In this document: positions 1 through 5,602 of the stretch, one piece after another | Position numbering within the stretch: position 1 is the stretch's first letter | Layout of the letters: every line of letters begins with the position of its first letter | NCBI GenBank assembly: GCA_015494035.1 | Contig: WGBZ01000355.1 | Span: 1 to 6,464 of the forward strand | Direction: 5' to 3' | DNA length: 6,464 nucleotides | Source of the DNA: Lysobacterales bacterium | Lineage (GTDB): Bacteria; Pseudomonadota; Gammaproteobacteria; Xanthomonadales; Marinicellaceae | Made by a program: the position numbers and the translations under genes | Notes under the pieces: model-generated | What the model was told of the DNA's origin: nothing | Seen by the model: only the letters and a program-made list of their open reading frames with translations | Database searches by the model: none

Positions 1-141
1 AAAGACGTCAAGCAGGCCGCAGCGGAAGTGCTGGATGCAGGCCCAGGCAACGGCCTTCAACACGGGCCGTGGCAATCGTGGCGATCACGGCAATTATGGC
101 GATGGGTCGCCATCAGCACTGGCCTGCTGATGTTGGTGGTG
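1..141 (+). other. Displaced plus-strand copy of the ATPase linker and transmembrane segment
   Basis: Plus-strand frame 1 is open from the first base to a TGA at 178-180. It begins KDVKQAAAEVLDAGP, identical to the end of the ATPase domain encoded on the minus strand. It then continues through a linker (GNGLQHGPWQSWRSRQLW) into a hydrophobic stretch (RWVAISTGLLMLVVLGL) preceded by several arginines. ExeA/GspA proteins typically carry a single membrane span directly after the AAA domain, so this reads as the authentic downstream part of the neighbouring gene, present here in the wrong orientation. Beyond base 141 the frame only reads the antisense of the repeat arm. It is a gene fragment and not an independent gene. 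Confidence 0.6.
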
Positions 142-187
142 CTGGGCCTGCATCCAGCACTTCCGCTGCGGCCTGCTTGACGTCTTT
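1..187. repeat. Perfect 46-bp inverted repeat (fold-back) at the window edge
   Basis: Bases 1-46 are the exact reverse complement of bases 142-187, with a 95-base loop at 47-141. The match stops at the 47/141 pair (g opposite g). The right arm is coding sequence of the ExeA-like ATPase and encodes residues KDVKQAAAEVLDAGP. The left arm encodes the same residues on the plus strand. An inverted duplication of coding sequence that begins at the first base of the sequence is typical of a contig end created by a chimeric molecule or an assembly fold-back. A real inverted duplication or an invertible segment is possible but less likely. The repeat itself is certain; its origin is inferred. Confidence 0.95.
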
Positions 188-976
188 GGCCTCCACACGC
201 GGACTTTCCCGGTTCCAGGCCACCAGCAAGGCGCGATCGGCCAGGGTGTTGATGAGCCGGGGAATGCCGCCGGAATGGCGATGGATGGCTTTGCCCGCGG
301 CCGGGCTGAAGGGCGAGTCCTCGGCCCCCGCCACGCGGCAGCGGTGCGTCAGGTAAGCGGCGGTGTCTTCGGCATTCAGCCCGCCCAGGTGGTAGCGGGC
401 GGTGATGCGCTGTGCCAGCTGGCGCAGGTCGTTGCGGCGCAGGGTATCGCGCAGTTCCGGCTGGCCGATGAGGATGATTTGTAACAGCTTGTGCGTGTCG
501 GTTTCCAGGTTGGTCAGCAAGCGCAGCTGCTCCAGGGTTTCCGGCGGCAGGTTTTGTGCCTCATCGATCATCACCACTGTGTTCTGGCCTTCGGCCCAGC
601 TTTTCAGCAGGTAGTCGTTCAGGCGATTGACCATTCGGTTGAGCTGGCCGGTGACCCCGCGTCGGGGAATGCCCAGTTCCTGCAGAATGGCTTCCAGCAG
701 TTCCACCGGGCTGAGTCGTGGGTTGAGCAGCAGGGCGATTTTGATGGGCTGCCCGTCGGCCTTTTTCGCGTGCTGTTCCAGCAACAGGCGGCTTAAGGTG
801 GTTTTGCCGGTGCCCACTTCGCCGGTGAGCAGCACAAAACCGGCGCCACCACCACGGTTGATGCCATAGATCAGGTGGGCGAGGGACTCTTCGTGTTGCG
901 GACTCAGGTAGACAAAGCGGTGATCCGGTGTGATGGAAAACGGTGCTTCGTCAAAGCCAAAGTGACGCAAATACAT
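113..976 (-). CDS. ExeA/GspA-like AAA ATPase (C-terminus probably artefactual)
   Basis: This is an ATPase of the ExeA/GspA family (COG3267 type; MshM of MSHA pili is related). Family members couple ATP hydrolysis to assembly of the type II secretion secretin through the peptidoglycan, or to pilus biogenesis. The start MYLRHFGFDEAPFSITPD is the family's usual N-terminus, and an in-frame TGA lies two codons upstream of the ATG, fixing the start; no strong Shine-Dalgarno is seen. The Walker A motif GEVGTGKTT is at residues 52-60 and Walker B VVMIDEA at 134-140. A sensor-like ILIGQPEL is at 168-175, an arginine-containing QRITARYHL near 189-197, and GGIPRLIN at 236-243. The final nine residues (APPTSAGQC) are read from the fold-back at the window edge and are probably not native. 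ExeA proteins usually continue into a membrane span and periplasmic domain, and such a span is encoded on the opposite strand at 47-141. It lies 32 bases downstream of putA in the same direction. Confidence 0.85.
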   Translation of the reverse strand: MYLRHFGFDEAPFSITPDHRFVYLSPQHEESLAHLIYGINRGGGAGFVLLTGEVGTGKTTLSRLLLEQHAKKADGQPIKIALLLNPRLSPVELLEAILQELGIPRRGVTGQLNRMVNRLNDYLLKSWAEGQNTVVMIDEAQNLPPETLEQLRLLTNLETDTHKLLQIILIGQPELRDTLRRNDLRQLAQRITARYHLGGLNAEDTAAYLTHRCRVAGAEDSPFSPAAGKAIHRHSGGIPRLINTLADRALLVAWNRESPRVEAKDVKQAAAEVLDAGPAPPTSAGQC

Positions 977-1008
977 GCTTCAGGCCCGCATTGCTGTTGT
1001 GATGGCGT

Positions 1009-4000
1009 TCATTCGTCTTCGGACAGCTCCAGCAGTTCGGCGTTCCCACCCACGGCGGCAATGTTGTTGGTGACGGTCTTTTCGGTGGAAAAGGCATGCA
1101 GGTACTGCGGCCCACCAGCTTTGGGGCCGGTGCCCGACAGGCCCATGCCGCCAAACGGCTGTACACCCACCACGGCGCCGATGGTGTTGCGGTTAATGTA
1201 ACAGTTGCCGGCCTGGATGCGGCTGATCACGTGCTCGATGGTCTCATCAATGCGGCTGTGAATGCCAAAGGTGAGGCCGTAGCCGGTGGCATTGATGTCG
1301 TCGATGACTTTATCCAGTTCATCGGCTTTGTAGCGAACTACGTGCAGAAACGGGCCGAACACTTCCCGCTCCAGTACGGAGACAGACGGGATTTCCGCCA
1401 CATGCGGCGGGAAGAAGGTGCCGTTTAATGGCGGATTTTCCAGTTTTTGCACTATTTTAGCCTCGCGTTGCATGCGTGCGGCGTGGTTTTCCAGTGTTGC
1501 CCTGGCGTCTTCATCAATCAACGGGCCCACGTCGGTGGACACGTATTTTGGGTGGTCATTGCGCAGTTCAGCCATGGCGCCTGCCAGCATGGTCAGTACC
1601 TTGTCGGCAATGTCGTCCTGAATATACAGTACGCGGGCCGCCGAGCACCGCTGGCCGGCCGAGGTAAAGGCAGAAGCGATGATGTCCTTGACCAGCTGTT
1701 CAGGCAAGGCCGAGGAATCGGCGATAAAACAGTTTTGCCCCCCGGTTTCGGCAATGAACTGCGCGATTGGACCGGTGCGCGCGGCCAGGGTTTTGTTTAT
1801 GATCTGCGCGGTTTCCGTGGAACCGGTAAAAGCCACGCCGGCAATATCAGCACTGGCCGTGAGTGGCGCGCCCACCTGGGCGCCATCACCGGGAATCACC
1901 TGCAAAACGCTTTCAGGCACGCCGGCGGCGTGAAACAGTTTGGCGGTTTCATAGGCAATGAGCGGCGTTTGTTCGGCCGGTTTGGCGATAACGGTGTTGC
2001 CAGCCACCAGCGCAGCGGCAATCTGGCCGGTGTAAATGGCCAGCGGAAAGTTCCACGGGCTGATGCAGACAAACACGCCGCGGCCCTGGTTGTAGAGGTA
2101 ATTGCTTTCGCCGGTGGGGCCAGGCATTTTCTGGCCACAGGCCAGGTGTTCCTCTGCCTGTTGCGCGTAATAACGGCAGAAATCCACCGCTTCGCGGACT
2201 TCGGCAATGCAATCGGCCACGTTTTTGCCGGCTTCCTGTTGCGCCAGGTACATCAGCTTGCCGCGATTTTCTTCCAGCAGGTCGGCCATTTTTCGCAAGC
2301 TGTCCGCGCGCTGTTGCACGGGGGTGTCGCGCCAGTCGGGAAAGGCCTGCACGGCATTCTGCAAGGCTTTTTCCACCACGGCCGCATCGCCGTCAAGGCA
2401 TTGGCCAACCACGGTGACCCGATCTGCCGGACAGGTGATGTCCCGGGGTGTCAAATGGCTGGTGTCGGCACCGGGCACCAATGGCGTGGCTTCAAAACGG
2501 CTGTTGTCGTGTTGGTGGATTTCGGCGTCCAGTTGTTCGATTTCGGCCAGCGAACCCAGATTAATGCCGCGTGAGTTTTTGCGATTGGGGCCAAAAATAT
2601 CAGCCGGCAGCGGGATTTTCGGGTGGCGGTGATTGGTATGACTGCGGGCGACGGCAATGGGGTCGCGGGTGATTTCATCCAGGCTTAATTCCAGGTCCGT
2701 GAGGCGATTGACAAAACTGGTGTTGGCGCCGTTTTCCAGTAGGCGACGCACCAAGTAGGGCAACAGGTCTTCGTGACTGCCCACCGGCGCGTAGATGCGC
2801 GATGGCGTGTTGAGTCCTTCCGGGCTGATCACCTCCTTGTGCAGGGCCTGGCCCATGCCGTGCAGGCGCTGGAATTCGAAACCACCCTGATCGCCGGCCA
2901 TGACCTTGACCGCGGCAATGGTGTTGGCGTTGTGGGTGGCAAACTGCGGATAGAACAGGTCGCGTTGCTGTAGTAATTTGCTGGCACAGGCCAGGTAGGA
3001 TACGTCGGTATTGACCTTGCGGGTGAAAACCGGGTAGTCGTCCAGCCCCTGTTCCTGCGAGCGTTTGATTTCCGTGTCCCAGTAGGCGCCCTTGACCAGC
3101 CGCACGGGAATCTTGCGGCGGTGGGTTCTGGCCAGTTCCGCCAGCCAGTCAATCACGTGCAAGCCCCGTTTCTGATAGGCCTGAACCACCAGACCGAAGC
3201 CGTGGTAATCGCTCATCTGTTCATACACTTTCTGTAACACCAGCAAGGAGATTTCCAGCCGATCGGCTTCTTCGGCATCAATGGTGATGGCCACGTTTTT
3301 GGCTTTTGCCTGTTGGGCCAGTTGCAGCACGCGCGGAGTCAGTTCCGCCATCACGCGGTCGGCCTGGGTGGATTCGTAGCGCGGATGCAGGGCAGAGAGC
3401 TTGATGGAGATGCTGGCGGCGTCTTCCATGCTGCGGCGCGTGTTGGCCGTGGCAATGGCATCAATGGCTTTCTGGTAAGCCGCAAAATAGCGGTCGGCAT
3501 CGGCTTGTGTCAACGCCGCTTCGCCCAGCATGTCAAAGGAATAACGGTATTCCCGGTAGCCTTTTTTGCTGGCCCGTTTCAGGGCTTCTTCAATGGTGCG
3601 GCCCATGACAAACTGCTTGCCCATGATTTTCATGGCCTGGTAAATGCCCATGCGTACCATGGGTTCTCCGGCCCGGTTGACCAGCTTTTCCAGCACCCGC
3701 TGAAAGCCCTTGCTGTCGGCATCCACGTCAATGATTTTGCCAGTCAGCATCAGGCCCCAGGTGGAGGCGTTCACAAACAGCGAGGGGCTTTTGCCCAGGT
3801 GAGATTCCCAGTCGGCTTCCAGCAGTTTGTCCTTGATGAGCTTCTCCGCAGTTTCCTTGTCGGGAATGCGCAGCAAGGCCTCGGCCAGGCACATCAGCAC
3901 AATGCCTTCCTTGCTGGACAGGTCGTATTCCTTCATAAAGGCATCGATGCCGTCCATTTGGTCAATCTGCTCCCGCACCTTCTGCACCAGGCCGGCGGCC

Positions 4001-4134
4001 AGCTGACGCGTGCGTTCCGGGTCAGGCCCGGATTTATCCAGAATCGACAACAGGTTTTCGACGGTTTCGTGTTCGTCATCCAGGTAATGCGCATTCAGCG
4101 CCAAAGGGGCAAGGTCGTGCGGGTTCTTGAACAT
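1009..4134 (-). CDS. putA: Bifunctional proline dehydrogenase / L-glutamate gamma-semialdehyde dehydrogenase
   Basis: PutA oxidises proline to glutamate in two steps: an FAD proline dehydrogenase passes electrons to quinone at the membrane, and an NAD P5C/semialdehyde dehydrogenase finishes the reaction. From the ATG at 4134 the protein is 1041 residues. The FAD barrel shows RLVKGAYWD (Lys348), YPQFATHNAN (His401) and LVRRLLENG, whose paired arginines 463-464 bind proline carboxylate in known PutA structures. The aldehyde dehydrogenase half shows ISPWNFPLA (Asn695), FTGSTE, AETGGQN (general base Glu796), SAGQRCSAARV (nucleophile Cys830) and QPFGGMGLSGTGPKAGG. The Glu-Cys spacing of 34 matches the ALDH family. 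It ends in the conserved tail EKTVTNNIAAVGGNAELLEL. There is no N-terminal ribbon-helix-helix domain, and the length leaves no room for the extra C-terminal domain of larger PutAs, so it is type A. A TTG at 4140 could start two codons earlier. GTGAG six bases before the ATG favours the ATG, and an in-frame TAG at 4147-4149 rules out a longer N-terminus. Confidence 0.97.
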   Translation of the reverse strand: MFKNPHDLAPLALNAHYLDDEHETVENLLSILDKSGPDPERTRQLAAGLVQKVREQIDQMDGIDAFMKEYDLSSKEGIVLMCLAEALLRIPDKETAEKLIKDKLLEADWESHLGKSPSLFVNASTWGLMLTGKIIDVDADSKGFQRVLEKLVNRAGEPMVRMGIYQAMKIMGKQFVMGRTIEEALKRASKKGYREYRYSFDMLGEAALTQADADRYFAAYQKAIDAIATANTRRSMEDAASISIKLSALHPRYESTQADRVMAELTPRVLQLAQQAKAKNVAITIDAEEADRLEISLLVLQKVYEQMSDYHGFGLVVQAYQKRGLHVIDWLAELARTHRRKIPVRLVKGAYWDTEIKRSQEQGLDDYPVFTRKVNTDVSYLACASKLLQQRDLFYPQFATHNANTIAAVKVMAGDQGGFEFQRLHGMGQALHKEVISPEGLNTPSRIYAPVGSHEDLLPYLVRRLLENGANTSFVNRLTDLELSLDEITRDPIAVARSHTNHRHPKIPLPADIFGPNRKNSRGINLGSLAEIEQLDAEIHQHDNSRFEATPLVPGADTSHLTPRDITCPADRVTVVGQCLDGDAAVVEKALQNAVQAFPDWRDTPVQQRADSLRKMADLLEENRGKLMYLAQQEAGKNVADCIAEVREAVDFCRYYAQQAEEHLACGQKMPGPTGESNYLYNQGRGVFVCISPWNFPLAIYTGQIAAALVAGNTVIAKPAEQTPLIAYETAKLFHAAGVPESVLQVIPGDGAQVGAPLTASADIAGVAFTGSTETAQIINKTLAARTGPIAQFIAETGGQNCFIADSSALPEQLVKDIIASAFTSAGQRCSAARVLYIQDDIADKVLTMLAGAMAELRNDHPKYVSTDVGPLIDEDARATLENHAARMQREAKIVQKLENPPLNGTFFPPHVAEIPSVSVLEREVFGPFLHVVRYKADELDKVIDDINATGYGLTFGIHSRIDETIEHVISRIQAGNCYINRNTIGAVVGVQPFGGMGLSGTGPKAGGPQYLHAFSTEKTVTNNIAAVGGNAELLELSEDE

Positions 4135-4140
4135 GGCCAA

Positions 4141-4145
4141 CTCAC
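4141..4145 (-). promoter_or_regulatory. Likely ribosome binding site of putA
   Basis: On the minus strand the bases read GTGAG, a partial Shine-Dalgarno match. Six bases separate it from the ATG at 4134, while it directly abuts the alternative TTG at 4140. This spacing is the reason for choosing the ATG. Confidence 0.5.
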
Positions 4146-4167
4146 GCTAAGTCAGGAAAGTGCGGCC

Positions 4168-4196
4168 ATTATAAAGACGCCAGAAAAAATAAGGAA
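4168..4196 (-). promoter_or_regulatory. Candidate sigma70 promoter of putA
   Basis: The minus strand contains a consensus -10 hexamer TATAAT at 4173-4168. With a 17-base spacer the -35 position (4196-4191) reads TTCCTT, a poor match to TTGACA. Transcription would start near 4161, leaving a leader of about 27 bases before the ATG. A perfect -10 with a weak -35 would fit a promoter that needs an activator, but that is inference. This PutA lacks the DNA-binding domain with which longer PutAs repress their own gene, so any proline response must come from a separate regulator. Confidence 0.5.
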
Positions 4197-4237
4197 CCCG
4201 GCTGTTCACGGGAAGCGGTTATCACCAAAAGGAAAAA

Positions 4238-4266
4238 ATAACATGAAGCCAGATAGGCGGTAAAAT
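4238..4266 (+). promoter_or_regulatory. Candidate sigma70 promoter of the polysaccharide deacetylase gene
   Basis: ATAACA (4238-4243, 4 of 6 to the -35 consensus) is separated by 17 bases from TAAAAT (4261-4266, 5 of 6 to the -10 consensus). The predicted start near 4273 would give a leader of about 70 bases before the GTG at 4344. The leader contains two ATTGACC copies and a pair of ACCGAT repeats that might be regulatory. This is a consensus match only; another promoter in this 200-base divergent region cannot be excluded. Confidence 0.35.
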
Positions 4267-4332
4267 ACCGATGAACACCGATCTGAACCCTATTGACCAG
4301 TAGCTCGGATTGACCGCTGATTATTTTCTTGC

Positions 4333-4337
4333 AAGGA
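4333..4337 (+). promoter_or_regulatory. Ribosome binding site that sets a GTG start
   Basis: AAGGA lies six bases before the GTG at 4344. It overlaps the coding stretch that would follow an alternative TTG at 4329, so it supports the GTG as the true start of the deacetylase. Confidence 0.7.
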
Positions 4338-4343
4338 AACCCT

Positions 4344-5189
4344 GTGACCTCTCTCACTGCCCGCGTTCCGGTTTTGACCTACCACAGCAATAATGTGGAT
4401 GGAACGGACTACCCCACTAACGACCATATCGGTCTGGCTGAAGACTTGGAATTGATTCATCAGGCCGGTTACCGGGTTATCTCCCTTGAACGGCTGATTC
4501 AGGCGGTAATTTTTGCTGAATGGCACACCGTGCCTGCACGCTCCGTTGTTATCACCCTGGATGACGGTAGCCTGTTTGACTGGAAAGATCTGTCCTATCG
4601 CGATTTTGGGACACAGCGCAGCATGGTCAATATTTTGCGGGATTTCCGCTCCAGGCATGGTCATGATGCTCAACCGGAATTACAAGCCACCAGTTTTGTT
4701 ATCGGTTCTCCTAAGGCCAGACAGGTTCTGGAAACCTCTTGCCTGCTCGGTCAGGGGTGGATGAGTGATGAGTGGTGGCGCATGGCCCATCAGGAAGGGC
4801 TGCTGCGGATAGCCAACCACAGCTGGGATCATCGGCACGAATCGCTACCCCCAAAGCTGAAGTACTCAGATTCGGCTCAATACGGGCAGTTTGCGGATGT
4901 GGAAGGTCAGCATGAATGCGACTGGCAAATCCGCCAGACGCAAAAATACCTGACACGTATCCTTGGCGATTCTCCGGCACCGGCTTTTGCTTATCCTTTT
5001 GGGCATGTGCCCGATTACCTGGCAGATAACTATTTCCCTGCGAACGGTGAGAAACTGGGACTCCTGATTGCCATGACTACGGAAGCGGCCCCTGTCACGT
5101 CTTCAAGCAGCCGTTGGCGACTGCCAAGGTACGTGTTCCGAAGGGATTGGCAGAGCCCGGATGAGCTGATGAAGATACTCAAAAGCTGA
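4344..5189 (+). CDS. Polysaccharide deacetylase family protein (NodB/CE4 fold)
   Basis: This is a predicted metal-dependent carbohydrate deacetylase of the NodB homology family, which removes N- or O-acetyl groups from glycans such as chitooligosaccharides, peptidoglycan or exopolysaccharide. Numbering from the GTG (281 residues), the N-terminus has PVLTYHS (Tyr13-His14). Motif 1 is TLDDG, with Asp73 the expected catalytic base and Asp74 a metal ligand. Motif 2 is NHSWDH, giving ligands His159 and His163. AYPFG at about 216-220 matches motif 3, and WRLPRYVF lies near the C-terminus. About 85 residues separate motifs 1 and 2, more than in small NodB proteins, and include FDWKDLSYRDFGTQRSM. No signal peptide or membrane span is visible, so it may act in the cytoplasm or on a lipid-linked precursor, or be exported another way. 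The start is supported by AAGGA six bases upstream, and an in-frame TGA at 4311-4313 limits upstream extension. The substrate cannot be deduced. It is divergent from putA and has lower GC. Confidence 0.88.
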   Translation: MTSLTARVPVLTYHSNNVDGTDYPTNDHIGLAEDLELIHQAGYRVISLERLIQAVIFAEWHTVPARSVVITLDDGSLFDWKDLSYRDFGTQRSMVNILRDFRSRHGHDAQPELQATSFVIGSPKARQVLETSCLLGQGWMSDEWWRMAHQEGLLRIANHSWDHRHESLPPKLKYSDSAQYGQFADVEGQHECDWQIRQTQKYLTRILGDSPAPAFAYPFGHVPDYLADNYFPANGEKLGLLIAMTTEAAPVTSSSSRWRLPRYVFRRDWQSPDELMKILKS

Positions 5190-5283
5190 GCTCTGCTTGA
5201 GATCCCTACGAATGCTGTTTCGATGAGTCTGGGTAATGGCAGCTTTCGCAAATGGGTTAAGTGGATTAAACGGCTGGAGAATC

Positions 5284-5315
5284 AAAAGTGTGAGACCGGA
5301 TGGCTCCGCACTTTT
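5284..5315. terminator. Weak hairpin terminator candidate after the deacetylase gene
   Basis: AAAAGTG (5284-5290) is perfectly complementary to CACTTTT (5309-5315). Inside, GAGACC and GGCTC can pair with one bulged base around a GGAT loop. The stem begins with an A-run and ends in a T-run, so the hairpin could act in both directions between the convergent genes. It starts about 95 bases after the deacetylase stop. The T-run is only four bases, so efficiency is doubtful. Confidence 0.4.
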
Positions 5316-5411
5316 ACCCATGCACCCAAACCCGGGATATAACCCCGCAAGTCAGCGAAACGGAGCCCCTTGGTGTTGATTGGGTGATTTTTTCTACAGC
5401 CTTTCGGCTAA

Positions 5412-5571
5412 GGAGCCTCTGATCGAATCGTGACACGGCATCTTGTGACGTAGAATTGTCCATTTCTGCGTTGCAAACCTTCACAATAGATTGCTATTGT
5501 GTGCGCTTTGCGCCTTGAGCTGAACAATTTTACACGACAATCTGTTCGCGCCAGATTCAATCAGAGGTTCC
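5412..5571. mobile_element. 160-bp palindromic MITE-like element with CTAA target duplication
   Basis: The element begins GGAGCCTCTGAT and ends with the inverted counterpart ATCAGAGGTTCC. The terminal 18 bases match at 16 positions and the outer 50 bases at 33. It is flanked on both sides by CTAA (5408-5411 and 5572-5575), which looks like a 4-base target duplication. An exact 8-bp stem, CACAATAG with CTATTGTG around a 4-base loop (5482-5501), lies precisely at the centre (5491.5), so the whole element is one long imperfect palindrome. It encodes no protein. IS5-group elements are known to have terminal repeats starting GG and 4-base YTAR duplications, and CTAA fits that pattern. A non-autonomous derivative of such an element is therefore likely, though the parent transposase is not here. 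It ends 31 bases beyond the sulfotransferase stop. Confidence 0.75.
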
Positions 5572-5602
5572 CTAAGGAACTTAGGTTGGAGAGGGCAGTG
5601 AC

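Larger units (their letters stand above)
5190..5602. other. 413-base non-coding region between convergent genes
   Basis: The deacetylase gene ends on the left and the sulfotransferase gene ends on the right. The region holds a weak terminator-like hairpin (5284-5315), a small hairpin AGCC-tttc-GGCT (5398-5409), and a 160-base palindromic MITE-like element (5412-5571) with its target duplication. The rest (5190-5283 and 5316-5397) shows no convincing gene or RNA. A 39-codon ORF at 5223-5342 has no ribosome binding site. Confidence 0.8.

Noticed and set aside
96..113. A 7-bp hairpin (ATGGCGA / TCGCCAT) inside the fold-back loop
   Set aside because: It lies in what appears to be ordinary coding sequence of the displaced ATPase segment and has no T-run or context suggesting function.
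69..356. A 95-codon plus-strand ORF at the left edge
   Set aside because: It crosses the fold-back junction and reads the antisense of the ATPase gene. It is not a plausible gene.
1447..2574. A 375-codon open frame on the plus strand opposite putA
   Set aside because: It is antisense to highly conserved aldehyde dehydrogenase sequence, has no recognisable motif, and is typical of the open antisense frames produced by GC-rich codon use.
3313..4263. A 316-codon plus-strand open frame opposite the putA 5' half and running into the intergenic region
   Set aside because: It is almost entirely a mirror of the putA coding sequence, has a composition unlike a real protein, and lacks a good start or ribosome binding site.
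4243..4263. A six-codon ORF (MKPDRR) preceded by an AAAAGG-like ribosome site, as a possible leader peptide
   Set aside because: It starts before the transcription start predicted for the deacetylase, shows no attenuator hairpins or repeated regulatory codons, and such short ORFs arise easily by chance.
5223..5342. A 39-codon plus-strand ORF beginning MSLGNGSFRKWVKWIKRLEN
   Set aside because: No Shine-Dalgarno precedes the ATG, it spans the terminator-like hairpin, and nothing in it is recognisable. It might be a gene relic, but this cannot be supported.
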